Assembly: GCA_028690155.1 (NCBI GenBank)
Contig: JAQVBU010000001.1
Location: 1-64,000 of the forward strand
Reading direction: 5' to 3'
Length of the DNA: 64,000 nucleotides
Source: Alphaproteobacteria bacterium
GTDB lineage: Bacteria; Pseudomonadota; Alphaproteobacteria; UBA9219
Shown here: one piece after another, positions 45,194 through 54,885 of the stretch
How the letters are laid out: every line of letters begins with the position of its first letter
How positions within the stretch are numbered: the first letter of the stretch is position 1
Translations under genes and position numbers: made by a program
The notes under the pieces: model-generated
Databases searched by the model: none
What the model was told of the DNA's origin: nothing
What the model saw: only the letters and a program-made list of their open reading frames with translations

Positions 45194-45535
45194 TTGCGGA
45201 AGGAAAGATAAACGAAAGCCCCCAGCGGCGGCGCCGGCTTGCCGAGGCGGTGCTCACACGGCGGGCAGGGCCCGTGCGCGTCGGCGCACATAAACAAAAC
45301 GGGATCGCTTTCCCATTGGCTGGGCTGCATGGTAACGGCAGCTTGCGGAAAGAAAAATAAACGAAAGCCCCCAGCGGCGGCGCCGGCTTGCCGAGGCGGT
45401 GCTCACACGGCGGGCAGGGCCCGTGCGCGTCGGCGCACATAAACAAAACGGAATCGCTTTCCCATTGGCTGGGCTGCATGGTAACGGCAGCTTGCGGAAG
45501 GAAAGATAAATGAAAGCCCCCAGCGGCTGCGCTGG
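45194..45535. repeat. 149-bp tandem repeat next to tRNA-Val
   Basis: Two full units (from 45194 and 45343) and a truncated third (from 45492, 44 bp) repeat with a period of 149 bp and few differences. Similarity to the first unit already begins near 45165. Each unit is GC-rich and holds GGCGGCGCCGGCTTGCCGAG, GCCCGTGCGCGTCGGCGCAC and CCCATTGGCTGGGCTGCATG. The third copy stops at the 3' end of the tRNA. Coding in the units is unlikely. Confidence 0.9.
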
Positions 45536-45607
45536 TGGGTGCGACAGGGATTGAACCTGTGACCCCTACCGTGTGAAGGTAATGCTCTCCCGCTGAGCTA
45601 CGCACCC
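45533..45607 (-). tRNA. tRNA-Val (anticodon CAC)
   Basis: The minus strand folds into a standard cloverleaf: acceptor GGGTGCG/CGCACCC, D-arm GCTC/GAGC, anticodon stem TTACC/GGTAG with loop TTCACAC (anticodon CAC, reading GUG), T-arm ACAGG/CCTGT with TTCAATC loop, discriminator A. The CCA end is encoded (TGG at 45533-45535 on the plus strand). The 149-bp tandem repeat ends right at its 3' side. Confidence 0.95.
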
Positions 45608-45721
45608 ATATCGCAAAGCCTTCCGGCGTGCGGGACCTCGGCCATAGCTTTTTTGCTCGTCGGGGTCAAGGGCTTGATGCCCCCGACCCCGTAAAGAAGC
45701 AAAAAAATCCGGCGGTCACGC

Positions 45722-46456
45722 TTAAGAGAAGTACTGGCCGCCGTTGATGGCGAACGTCGCGCCCGTGGCGAACCCGGCTTTGTCCGAGGCGAGGAAGACC
45801 ACCATGGCGGCGATTTCCTCGGCCTTACCGAGACGCTTGACGGGGATCTTGGCCACGATCTTCTCGAGCACCTCGGGCGGCACGGCGCGAACCATGTCCG
45901 TGTCGATGTAGCCCGGCGCGATGGCATTAACCGTAATGCCCTTGCTGGCGGATTCTTGAGCCAGCGCCTTGGTGAAGCCCAAAATACCGGCCTTGGCCGC
46001 CGAATAGTTGGTTTGACCGGCCTGACCCGCCTGACCGTTGATCGAGCTGATGTTGATGATGCGTCCGAAGCCGCGTTCGCGCATGCCTTCGATCACAAGA
46101 CGCGACATGTTGAACACCGAATCCAGATTGGTGTGCACAACATCATGCCAATGTTTGGGCGTGGTCTTGTGCAAGAAGGCGTCGCGCGTGATCCCGGCGT
46201 TGTTGACCAGAACATCGACGGGGCCGAGATCCTTGGTGATCTTTTTGACCGCCTCTTCGCACGCATCAAAATCGCCCACATCAAATTTATAGGTCGCAAT
46301 GCCGGTGTTGGCCGAAAACTTCTTGGCCGCCTCGTCGTTGCCCTGATAGGTCGCTGCAACCGCATAACCTGCGTCCTTCAAGCCTTCGCAAATAGCGGCG
46401 CCGATGCCGCGGGTGCCGCCCGTCACAACGGCGACTTTTGAGGTTTCTTTTGTCAT
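45722..46456 (-). CDS. phaB: Acetoacetyl-CoA reductase PhaB
   Basis: NADPH-dependent SDR that reduces acetoacetyl-CoA to (R)-3-hydroxybutyryl-CoA for PHB. The 244 residues have the Rossmann start VVTGGTRGIGAAICEGLKDA, NNAG, the catalytic Ser of INISSINGQ and the YSAAK of TNYSAAKAGILGFTKALA (Tyr, Lys), and the C-terminal ASDKAGFATGATFAINGG. VHTNLDSVFNMSRLV is as in PhaB of other alphaproteobacteria. A fabG relative with the same motifs is possible, but the phaA gene next upstream argues for PhaB. It lies 74 bp downstream of phaA. Confidence 0.93.
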   Translation of the reverse strand: MTKETSKVAVVTGGTRGIGAAICEGLKDAGYAVAATYQGNDEAAKKFSANTGIATYKFDVGDFDACEEAVKKITKDLGPVDVLVNNAGITRDAFLHKTTPKHWHDVVHTNLDSVFNMSRLVIEGMRERGFGRIINISSINGQAGQAGQTNYSAAKAGILGFTKALAQESASKGITVNAIAPGYIDTDMVRAVPPEVLEKIVAKIPVKRLGKAEEIAAMVVFLASDKAGFATGATFAINGGQYFS

Positions 46457-46530
46457 AAATCATCTCCTGAAAGATATCGTTGTAAGGTCGTAACGACGGG
46501 TGTTGTTGAACACCCGCCGTTTTTCGAGAG

Positions 46531-47706
<1,176 letters not shown>

Positions 47707-47873
47707 GAGCGAATCCTAACTGTGAAAGGTGAAAAAGGAGGGAAAAGGTCTGGTGACAGTAAAACCTGCCCTTTCGTGAATCAAGGGTATAGCCGTGCAG
47801 TGCACAACAGGGCCTCGCGCCCAACCGCACGAAGGCGTGGGGGCGGGGTTGTTTTGGGGCTTTTTCTAATTAT

Positions 47874-47901
47874 TTGACCAAAGGGGCAACGCATATTAAA
47901 T
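47874..47901 (+). promoter_or_regulatory. Candidate promoter for ihfA
   Basis: TTGACC (47874-47879), 16 bp, TTAAAT (47896-47901; part of TATTAAAT), 35 bp before the ihfA start. A plausible sigma-70-type site, from sequence only. Confidence 0.4.
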
Positions 47902-47935
47902 TCAAGGTGTTTAGATTCGCATAAGGAGTGCGCCC

Positions 47936-48256
47936 ATGACTGAAACGACCGTGACCCGCGCCCAATTGGCGGAAGCCATCTATCAGGAAGTCGGTTTGTC
48001 CCGAAACGATTCGGCACAGCTTGTCGATGAAATTCTCGAAAAAATTAGCGTTGCGCTTATCGAGGGGGGCTCGGTGAAGTTGTCGTCATTCGGAAGCTTC
48101 CAAGTGCGCGGCAAGGGCGAGCGCATCGGGCGCAATCCCAAGACGGGAGAGGAAGTTCCGATCAAGCCACGCCGTGTTCTGATTTTCCGTGCCAGCCATG
48201 TTTTGAAGGACAAGATCAATCGCGCGCTTCTCGGCACGGCGCAGGGGGCGGCATGA
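47936..48256 (+). CDS. ihfA: Integration host factor subunit alpha
   Basis: The 106-residue alpha subunit of IHF, which bends DNA sharply at specific sites. It has the HU/IHF fold with [40 protein letters not shown] and the DNA-intercalating loop GRNPKTGE (65-72) with proline 68. The ATG follows AAGGAGTG. It is coupled to a MerR-family gene by ATGA; ihfA-merR is the common order in alphaproteobacteria, often after fabH, which is not seen here. Confidence 0.94.
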   Translation: MTETTVTRAQLAEAIYQEVGLSRNDSAQLVDEILEKISVALIEGGSVKLSSFGSFQVRGKGERIGRNPKTGEEVPIKPRRVLIFRASHVLKDKINRALLGTAQGAA

Positions 48257-48732
48257 ACGAAGGTTCTCTTTCCGTCTCCACCGAATCAAACGTGGCTTTC
48301 TCGACGGGCGACGTCAAGTCTCCCACGGCTTTTCGCACGATCAGCGAAGTCGCCGAACGTTTGGATTTGCCGCAGCACGTGTTGCGCTTCTGGGAAAGCA
48401 AGTTTCAACAGATCCGGCCGCTTAAACGTGGGGGCGGCCGTCGCTATTACCGTCCTGAAGACGTTCGCATCATCCACGACATCAAGGATCTTCTCTATAA
48501 TCAAGGGTTCACCATTCGCGGCGTGCAGAAGCTGCTGCGCGAAAAAGGGGCGTCCGCTCTCGTACGCTCCGTTCCGGCGCCAGGGATGATGGAGACCGCG
48601 CGTCCAAAGGCCGCGGCAAAACCCTCACGCGCGACGACGAACGAACTTTCCTTCGACCGTCGTCAGGAGATGGAAGGACTGTTGGCTGAGCTAAAGTCCA
48701 TCCGGCGGATCCTCCAAAAAAACGGCATCTAA
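48253..48732 (+). CDS. MerR-family transcriptional regulator
   Basis: A 159-residue MerR-type protein with an N-terminal winged helix-turn-helix ([39 protein letters not shown], residues about 31-75) and the helix [17 protein letters not shown]. The C-terminus ([20 protein letters not shown]) is a helix without the metal-binding cysteines of classical MerR, so the effector is unknown. It overlaps ihfA by 4 bp. Confidence 0.88.
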   Translation: MNEGSLSVSTESNVAFSTGDVKSPTAFRTISEVAERLDLPQHVLRFWESKFQQIRPLKRGGGRRYYRPEDVRIIHDIKDLLYNQGFTIRGVQKLLREKGASALVRSVPAPGMMETARPKAAAKPSRATTNELSFDRRQEMEGLLAELKSIRRILQKNGI

Positions 48733-48975
48733 ATATCCGTGCAAAGAATCGTCGCCCTCCAAAGAATGGGCCGGCGCACGGCGGCACTCAAAACAACACT
48801 AACCGATAAAAAAGAAACATACGATCGTTTCGAGCCAAGCTCCGGTTACGTTTACCTAATTTAACAAAAACGCCCACAAATAAAGGAAATGGGCGGGGCT
48901 TTGTCCTTGCTTTTTTCGTTAAAGATGTGTTAACGGTCAGGCCTTCTAATCGCCTTTATTCCGTAGGAGAAACGA

Positions 48976-49560
48976 ATGTTTGGCCCAAAAGATAAGCACA
49001 AGAACACCCCTTCCGATGCGGTCGTCGACGAAAGCGCGTCCTCGTCGCGCAACGAGCTTCCACGCGCCATGACGGCGCCGTCGCGCCGCATGCCCGATGT
49101 AAGCCGGCGCTCAACGCCCGTCAGCGCCGATGGGCGTAAATTGATCGTTGGTGACGGCCTTTCGCTATCCGGCGAAATCACGTCGTGCGATATTCTGGTC
49201 GTTGCGGGCAAAGTCGAAGCCAAGTTGACGGACGGAAAACTCCTTGAGATCAACGAAACAGGACAATTCCGCGGAAGCGTCGAAATTGAAAACGCCGACA
49301 TCGCCGGTCGTTACGATGGGCAGCTTGTGGTTCACGGGCGCCTGACCGTTCGTTCGACGGGTCGCATCAGCGGCATGGTCAAGTACAGCGAACTTGAGGT
49401 TAATGCCGGTGGCCAGATTATCGGGGAAATGCAAGTCTCGAACGGCGGCGCCGCGTCTCAATCGTCCGGCGTTGGCGGCTTCAAGAACGCTGCAAAATTC
49501 ACGGCACTGCTTGAAGACGAGAACGAAGCCTCGGCGACAGATGATCGGAAAAGCGCCTAA
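48976..49560 (+). CDS. Bactofilin family protein
   Basis: A 194-residue bactofilin (DUF583), a polymer-forming cytoskeletal protein that assembles by its beta-helical core. The central 110 residues show the right-handed helix pattern: KLIVGDGLSLSGEITSCDIL, GKVEAKLTDGKLLEINETGQ, YDGQLVVHGRLTVRSTGRIS, EVNAGGQIIGEMQ. The termini are disordered, with Ser/Pro/Arg before and Glu/Ser after. TAGGAGAAACG precedes the ATG. It may organise cell-envelope or stalk-related complexes; partners are unknown. A terminator follows. Confidence 0.93.
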   Translation: MFGPKDKHKNTPSDAVVDESASSSRNELPRAMTAPSRRMPDVSRRSTPVSADGRKLIVGDGLSLSGEITSCDILVVAGKVEAKLTDGKLLEINETGQFRGSVEIENADIAGRYDGQLVVHGRLTVRSTGRISGMVKYSELEVNAGGQIIGEMQVSNGGAASQSSGVGGFKNAAKFTALLEDENEASATDDRKSA

Positions 49561-49594
49561 AAAACGGCGTTTTCTTTAAGATACGGTCTTCGAT

Positions 49595-49636
49595 AAAAAC
49601 GGCTACTCCGCACTAGCGGTTGTGGCCGTTTTTTTA
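49595..49636 (+). terminator. Terminator after the bactofilin gene
   Basis: AAAACGGC and GCCGTTTT flank an inner CCGC/GCGG stem (loop ACTA) with one-sided mismatches, followed by a T-run to 49636. Confidence 0.7.
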
Positions 49637-49703
49637 TGAACAACCAAAATAATGATAAAAAAGACACACGTCCATTATTCTGGTGTGCGACGCAAATAGG
49701 GGC

Positions 49704-49730
49704 GTGACAAAAAGTTAAGAATGGTATAAA
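49704..49730 (+). promoter_or_regulatory. Candidate promoter for second phasin gene
   Basis: GTGACA (49704-49709) and TATAAA (49725-49730) are 15 bp apart, slightly close. They lie 70 bp before the phasin start with an AT-rich stretch between. Confidence 0.35.
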
Positions 49731-49800
49731 AGTTAACCTTAATAAGGACGGGGAAATTCCTTGGCCCTTAGTTCCCAATTCAAGTGCTCTAGGAGGCATG

Positions 49801-50352
49801 ATGTCGAAGCCGTTCACAAACCCGTTTTTTGAAGCGGATATGTCCAAGATGTTTGATATGTCGAATTTCGATATGTCGGCGATGTCCAAAATGTTTGATA
49901 TGTCTAAGCTCATGGATAGCGGCAAAATGTTCGACATGACAAAAACGATGGGCAACATGAAGATGCCCTCAATGCCCCTGTTCGATATCGAAGCTCTTAT
50001 GGCGCTTCAACGTAAAAACATTGAAGCCCTTTCGGCCATGAACCAAGCGGCCTCTGAAGCCATGATGGCTCTGTGGCGCCGCCAAGCCGACAGCTATCGC
50101 CAAATGATGGAAGAAGCCGTTCAGATGGTGCAAGCCGTCATGGCGTGCAAAACACCTGAAGATAAAGCGATCAAGCAAGCCGAGGTGAGCAAGGCCGCCA
50201 TGGACAAGTACATCGCCAATCTTCGCGATGCTTCGGAGACGATCGCGCGTTGCAACACCCAAGCCATGGAAACGGTCGGGTCGCGCGTAAACGAAAGCCT
50301 TAACGAGATGGCCAATCTGGTTAAGAGCAACGCCACGGCGGACGCCGCCTAA
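49801..50352 (+). CDS. Phasin family protein with Met-rich repeat N-terminus
   Basis: A 183-residue phasin. The last 120 residues are the amphipathic helical phasin domain (IEALMALQRKNIEALSAMNQ, EAMMALWRRQADSYRQMMEE, then DKAIKQAEVSKAAMDKYIAN and NLRDASETIARCNTQAMETV). The first 55 residues are unusual: MSKMFDMS-type hexamers repeat several times (DMSKMFDMSNFDMSAMSKMF, then MSKLMDSGKMFDMTKTMG), rich in Met, Phe and Asp. I choose the second of two adjacent ATGs (49801), 4 bp from the AGGAGG. Expected to coat PHB granules; the N-terminus may insert into the granule surface. See findings. Confidence 0.88.
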   Translation: MSKPFTNPFFEADMSKMFDMSNFDMSAMSKMFDMSKLMDSGKMFDMTKTMGNMKMPSMPLFDIEALMALQRKNIEALSAMNQAASEAMMALWRRQADSYRQMMEEAVQMVQAVMACKTPEDKAIKQAEVSKAAMDKYIANLRDASETIARCNTQAMETVGSRVNESLNEMANLVKSNATADAA

Positions 50353-50371
50353 GCCGAGAGAAGGTTCTATT

Positions 50372-50530
50372 TTGTACTCCTTCAAAGGGTTAATTATAAC
50401 GGGCATGATGCTTTTGAGCATCATGTCCGTTTCTGCTTGCGGCAAAAAACCGGCTTCGGTCGACCCGCCTCCCGGGGCACAGGAATCCGATTATCCGCGC
50501 ACCTATCCCGATCCAGCCCTCAATCTTTAA
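50372..50530 (+). CDS. Small lipoprotein of the LptM-like type
   Basis: A 52-residue lipoprotein, starting with TTG at 50372 (after GAGAGAAGG). It has a signal sequence with lipobox SVSAC, lipidated Cys23, and a short proline-rich tail: CGKKPASVDPPPGAQES then DYPRTYPDPAL. The CGKK and YPRxYP pieces match the short lipoproteins, sometimes linked to LptD/LPS assembly, that alphaproteobacteria often code near argH or lysA. Here it is followed by a hairpin and accD. No neighbouring argH or lysA is present. Confidence 0.68.
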   Translation: MYSFKGLIITGMMLLSIMSVSACGKKPASVDPPPGAQESDYPRTYPDPALNL

Positions 50531-50618
50531 CGAATAAAAAGCTAATGATTTTATGGCGTTAGTGATAAAGGGAAAGAAACTTTTCTCGCGCATCAAAGGC
50601 GTGGTATATTGCGCTAAG

Positions 50619-50640
50619 GCCGTCGGAAAGACGGCTTTTT
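50619..50640 (+). terminator. Short intrinsic terminator before accD
   Basis: GCCGTC, a 5-base loop and GACGGC, followed by five T, 22 bp before the accD start. It could end the lipoprotein transcript or attenuate accD if transcribed together. Confidence 0.7.
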
Positions 50641-50661
50641 CACGTATAGGGTAGGTTTTTC

Positions 50662-51576
50662 ATGAGTTGGCTCACAAACTTTGTCCGCCCCAAAATTCGC
50701 GCGCTTGTCGGCGAAAAGAAGGAAGTTCCCGACAATCTCTGGGAAAAGTGCCCCGGCTGCAACGCGATGTTGTTTAAAAAAGATCTTGAAGCCAACATGA
50801 ACGTCTGCCGTTCGTGCGGATTTCACCTAAAGCTTGATCCGGAGACGCGGCTTAAGAGCCTTTTTGATGATGAAGTGTTCGCGCTTATCGATACGCCGAG
50901 AGCCGTGACGGATCCGTTAAAATTCCGCGACCAAAAAAAGTACGCTGACCGCTTGAAGGCCGCGCAAACAAAAACAAAGAAGGCTGATGCCGTCATCGTT
51001 GGGTCGGGCGAAATCATGGGCGTCCGCGCCGTTGTCGCGGTTTTCAACTTTGCCTTCATGGGCGGCTCCATGGGCGCGGCGGTAGGCGAAGCCATCGTCG
51101 CGGCGGCCAAGCATGCCGTCGCAACACGTTCGGCCTTTATCGTTTTCCCGGCATCGGGCGGTGCGCGCATGCAGGAAGGCATGCTGTCTTTAATGCAAAT
51201 GCCCCGCACGGTTATCGCGGCGGATCTTGTCAAAGAGGCCGGCCTTCCCTTTATCGTCGTGATGACCGATCCTACGACGGGCGGCGTTACGGCAAGCTTT
51301 GCTATGGTGGGCGACATTCATATTGCGGAAAAAGGCGCTTTGATCGGCTTTGCGGGCGCCCGCGTGATCGAAAACACCATCCGAGAAACCCTGCCCGAAG
51401 GCTTCCAGCGCGCCGAGTATCTCAAAGACCATGGCATGGTCGACATCGTCGTCGAAAGAAAGAATTTGCGCGAAACGCTCGGGCGGATTTTGCGTCTTTT
51501 GCGCGGACGCAAACACATCAAAAAAGGAAGCGTGTCGGGTCCCGTTCCGCATGGCGCGCGCCTGCGCAAAGCCTAA
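50662..51576 (+). CDS. accD: Acetyl-CoA carboxylase carboxyltransferase subunit beta
   Basis: Transfers CO2 from biotin to acetyl-CoA with AccA, starting fatty acid synthesis. The 304 residues begin with a C4 zinc ribbon (Cys30, Cys33, Cys49, Cys52: CPGCNAML and CRSCGFH) and then the crotonase-like core: GVRAVVAVFNFAFMGGSMGA, SGGARMQEGMLSLMQMPRTV, PTTGGVTASFAMVGDIHIAE, GFAGARVIENTIRETLPEGF. Length is typical. folC, common beside accD, is not present here. Confidence 0.97.
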   Translation: MSWLTNFVRPKIRALVGEKKEVPDNLWEKCPGCNAMLFKKDLEANMNVCRSCGFHLKLDPETRLKSLFDDEVFALIDTPRAVTDPLKFRDQKKYADRLKAAQTKTKKADAVIVGSGEIMGVRAVVAVFNFAFMGGSMGAAVGEAIVAAAKHAVATRSAFIVFPASGGARMQEGMLSLMQMPRTVIAADLVKEAGLPFIVVMTDPTTGGVTASFAMVGDIHIAEKGALIGFAGARVIENTIRETLPEGFQRAEYLKDHGMVDIVVERKNLRETLGRILRLLRGRKHIKKGSVSGPVPHGARLRKA

Positions 51577-51617
51577 AACCGATTCTCGCCAACGCATGGC
51601 GTCAAAAGGCGCCAAGC

Positions 51618-52250
51618 TTATCGCAATCGGCTCTGATGCTCAGCGGCAAGGCGGTTTTTCCCCCATAAAAGATGATCTTGCCGCACGCCGTTGATTTGCA
51701 TGTAGTCCTTGGCATAGCCCTCTTGCTCGAATCCGCAGTGACGTAAAACCGTTTTGCTCGCTTCGTTGTGAGGAAGACAGCTGGCTTCAACGCGCTGAAG
51801 ATTTAAAAAAGAAAAAGCAAAATCGCAAACAAGGCCTAAAGCTTCGGTCATATAGCCTTGCCCGGCATAAGGCTGGCCCATCCAATAACCGACGGTTCCT
51901 TTCTGGGCGGCGGCATATTGAATGTTGTTGAGCGTAATCCCGCCGACAAGGATGGGGAGCGGCTCTTGCTTCAGAAGAATAGAAAAAGCGTATCCGCGCC
52001 CGGCCCGCCATTCGCGCCACGAACGACGAAGAAGGGAACAAAAATGGCCATAGCTCAAGGCATAAGAAGGCCATTCCGGCTCCCACGGCTCAAGATACGA
52101 GCGCCCCTGTTCACGAAGGAAACGCCATGCATGCCAGTCTTCGGCCTCGGTCAAGCGCAACACCAACCTTTCGCCTTCAAGCACAGCTTCGAGAGGAAAG
52201 GCCCGAGGCTTCGGAGGTCGGCGAAACAAGGAGACCAAAAAATCAATCAC
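51618..52250 (-). CDS. GNAT acetyltransferase, RimJ/RimL type
   Basis: A 210-residue GNAT protein of the RimJ/RimL subgroup that acetylates protein N-termini. It shows LVLRLTEAEDWHAWRFLREQ, LEPWEP, VGGITLNNIQ, GTVGYWMGQPYAGQGYMTEAL (acetyl-CoA loop Q/R-xx-G), VEASCLPHNEASKTVLRHCG. It overlaps the M16 protease start by 4 bp, both in the same transcript. Substrate is not known; the RimJ/RimL names are by analogy. Confidence 0.86.
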   Translation of the reverse strand: MIDFLVSLFRRPPKPRAFPLEAVLEGERLVLRLTEAEDWHAWRFLREQGRSYLEPWEPEWPSYALSYGHFCSLLRRSWREWRAGRGYAFSILLKQEPLPILVGGITLNNIQYAAAQKGTVGYWMGQPYAGQGYMTEALGLVCDFAFSFLNLQRVEASCLPHNEASKTVLRHCGFEQEGYAKDYMQINGVRQDHLLWGKNRLAAEHQSRLR

Positions 52251-53506
52251 GCAAGCCTCGCCACAATGCTGTCATACGGCTCGAGAGCCTCTAACGGCCC
52301 AAGCGCCGTAACAAGGGGCTTCTTCGAAAAGACTTTGTGAGCAGCGTCTTTGACCGCGTCGGCATCCACGGACAAAATCCTTTGCACAAGGACGTCGGCC
52401 GGAATGGGCTTGCCGTGCGCCAACATTTGACTTCCCAGCATCTCGGCACGCCGCATCACACTGTCACGTCCCATCAAAAACTCGGCGCGAACCTGTGCCT
52501 TGGCTCGACGAAGTTCGCCGCGCGTAACCGTTTTCTGCATATTCTTAAGCTCTTGGCATATGACAGGGACAAGTTCGCGCAAACGCTTGGGGTCCGTGCC
52601 CGCGTAAATCTGAAAAAGCCCCGCCTCGCGCAAACTCGCATGCGACGAATGCACCGTGTACACAAGGCCCCTTTTCTCGCGCACCTTTTGGAAGAGACGC
52701 GACGACGAACTTCCTCCCAAAATCAAGGACATCACTTGCGTGGCGTAATACGATGCCCGTGTCTTATATCCGGGGCCGGCAAACGCAAAAAGAAGATGAA
52801 CTTGTTCAATTTCCTTGTCCTGCCGGACCATGCCGGATCGAATGCGCGCACGCACGATCTCCGCACGGCGGCCGCGAGGCACCTTCGCAAAACGGGTGCG
52901 CGCCATGGCCACGAACGCGTCGTGATTGACCCGACCCGCAGCCACAAGAACCATGTTCGACCCGACGTAGTGTTTGCGCACATAAGAGGCGACGGCATCG
53001 CGCGGCAGGTCCGCGATAACTTTGGCCGATCCCAAAATAGGACGGCCGACCGTCTGTTGGGGCAACGCGCCGCCATACATAAGATCATAAGCGACGTCCT
53101 CGGGCGAATCGAGATCGCGCCCGATTTCCTGCAACACAACCATCCGTTCGCGCTCCAGCTCCTTCGGCGCAAAAACGGAGCGCAACAACATATCCGATAA
53201 AACATCGAGAGCCGTCTCGGTTTCTTCGGGAAGAACGCGGGCATAGTACACGGTAGCCTCGCGCGAGGTGTGCGCGTTCATCGACCCGCCCTTGTTCTCG
53301 ATCGCCGAGCTCAACGCATAGGCCGATCGCGTCTTTGTGCCCTTGAACATCATGTGCTCGACCAAATGCGCCACGCCGTTCGCGCGCCACGGCTCGTGCC
53401 GCGTGCCCACGCCGACCCAAACGCCCGTCACGACGCTTTCGGCATCGGGCATCGCATCGGTTGCTACAAGGATTCCGTTATCAAGTTCTGTTATACGAAC
53501 GACCAT
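52247..53506 (-). CDS. M16-family zinc peptidase
   Basis: A 419-residue pitrilysin-type metalloprotease, like mitochondrial processing peptidase beta-subunit and bacterial PqqL/YmxG relatives. The inverted zinc motif HLVEH is His47, Glu50, His51, followed by MMFKGTKTRSAYALSSAIEN, GGSMNAHTSREATVYYARVL and, in the C-terminal half, LGGSSSSRLFQKVREKRGLV and YTVHSSHASLREAGLFQIYA. There is no signal peptide. It overlaps the thrC stop by 16 bp, which is common for this pair. Confidence 0.93.
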   Translation of the reverse strand: MVVRITELDNGILVATDAMPDAESVVTGVWVGVGTRHEPWRANGVAHLVEHMMFKGTKTRSAYALSSAIENKGGSMNAHTSREATVYYARVLPEETETALDVLSDMLLRSVFAPKELERERMVVLQEIGRDLDSPEDVAYDLMYGGALPQQTVGRPILGSAKVIADLPRDAVASYVRKHYVGSNMVLVAAGRVNHDAFVAMARTRFAKVPRGRRAEIVRARIRSGMVRQDKEIEQVHLLFAFAGPGYKTRASYYATQVMSLILGGSSSSRLFQKVREKRGLVYTVHSSHASLREAGLFQIYAGTDPKRLRELVPVICQELKNMQKTVTRGELRRAKAQVRAEFLMGRDSVMRRAEMLGSQMLAHGKPIPADVLVQRILSVDADAVKDAAHKVFSKKPLVTALGPLEALEPYDSIVARLA

Positions 53507-54885
53507 TGTTTCTTTCTTTCGTCAATAAAAGCCGCCACCCGCTCGACATCCGCGGGCAAGGAAACGTTTCGCTCCTCGCCGCTTATGAGCGCCTCGACCT
53601 CCGAAGGAAGAGACGGCACAAACCCAAGAGCTCGTCGGATGGTTTCCGGAAATTTTGCCGGATGGGCGGTTGCCAGACAGTAAACGGGCTCCTCGTCTTT
53701 TTCCAGCGCCGTCTCGGCCACACGAACGCCTACAGCGGTATGAGGATCAAGCACATAGCCGTAGGCGTCATAAAAAGTCTTAATGGTCGCCAGCGTCTCG
53801 TCGTCATTGGCCCAGCCTGCCGCGAAATCCGTGCGCGTCGCGGCTAATTGTTCCGCCGTTACGGCAAACGACCCCTTTTGCCTCAAAGCCTCCATCAGGG
53901 CGCAAACCCGCTCGGAGCGGCCTTGGCAAAGATCGAACAAAAGACGTTCAAAATTACTACTGATCTGAATGTCCATACTGGGGCTCAACGTCCGACAAAC
54001 GCCCGTCGGCTCCATCGTCCCGTTCTCGAAAAAGCGGGTCAGGATATTGTTTTTGTTGCTGGCCACAACGAGCTTCTTGATGGGAGCGCCACATTTCTTA
54101 GCGACATAACCGGCAAAAATATCGCCAAAATTTCCTGTGGGAACGACAAACGTCGGCGCGCGATCCGATCGCGCGGACGCAACGACGTAATAAACCACTT
54201 GGGCAAGAATCCGCAGCACATTGATGGAATTCACGGTTGTCGGCCGCCAGGACTCCCGCCGCGACGGATCGGCAAACAATGCCTTCACAATGCGCTGGCA
54301 ATCATCGAACGTCCCATCGATGGCAAGCGCATGCACATTCGGCGCACGCACGCACGTCATCTGTTTGCGCTGGACATCGCTGGGCCCCTTATCGGGATAA
54401 AGGATAAACACGTCGAGCCCCTCGCGGCCGGCGAGCGCCGCCATAGCCGCCGAGCCCGTATCCCCTGAGGTCGCCCCCAACACCGTGCGACGAACGCCGC
54501 TCCCCTGCAAAAAGTGGGCGAACATAAGGCCCACAAACTGAAGGGCGACGTCCTTGAACGCCAGAGTCGGCCCATGGAACAACTCGATAAAATGGAAGGG
54601 CCCCCGAGCGATGATGGGAACAACCTCAGGATCACGAAACGCGCCATACGCTTTTGCGATAACAGCGGCCAACGCATCATCCGCCATAGCGCCGCTTAAA
54701 AAAGGCCGAAGCACCCGGAAGGCCGTGTCTTGATACGAAAGCTCGCGCATAGCCGCCACGTCGGCCGCCGCAAATTGTGGCCATTCCACAGGCAGATAAA
54801 GGCCGCCGTCCGGGGCCAAGCCCTCCAAAGCGGCACGGCGAAGGTCGACCTCAAAATCCGAAGAACGCGTGCTACGAAACAGCAT
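53491..54885 (-). CDS. thrC: Threonine synthase
   Basis: PLP enzyme that converts O-phosphohomoserine to threonine. The 464 residues include RSTRSSDFEVDLRRAALEGL, APDGGLYLP, LFHGPTLAFKDVALQF with the PLP lysine Lys111, GATSGDTGSAAMAAL, FVVPTGNFGDIFAGYVAKKC and DPHTAVGVRVAE. I start at the ATG at 54885, which follows GGAAGGAGATC; upstream codons are unrelated and lie in pepP. It overlaps the pepP stop by 14 bp, and the M16 gene start by 16 bp. Confidence 0.96.
   Translation of the reverse strand: MLFRSTRSSDFEVDLRRAALEGLAPDGGLYLPVEWPQFAAADVAAMRELSYQDTAFRVLRPFLSGAMADDALAAVIAKAYGAFRDPEVVPIIARGPFHFIELFHGPTLAFKDVALQFVGLMFAHFLQGSGVRRTVLGATSGDTGSAAMAALAGREGLDVFILYPDKGPSDVQRKQMTCVRAPNVHALAIDGTFDDCQRIVKALFADPSRRESWRPTTVNSINVLRILAQVVYYVVASARSDRAPTFVVPTGNFGDIFAGYVAKKCGAPIKKLVVASNKNNILTRFFENGTMEPTGVCRTLSPSMDIQISSNFERLLFDLCQGRSERVCALMEALRQKGSFAVTAEQLAATRTDFAAGWANDDETLATIKTFYDAYGYVLDPHTAVGVRVAETALEKDEEPVYCLATAHPAKFPETIRRALGFVPSLPSEVEALISGEERNVSLPADVERVAAFIDERKKQWSFV

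Noticed and set aside
45132..45605. A 157-codon minus-strand frame over the tandem repeat and tRNA-Val
   Set aside because: Its N-terminus is the translation of the tRNA itself and the rest is the 149-bp repeat; not a gene.
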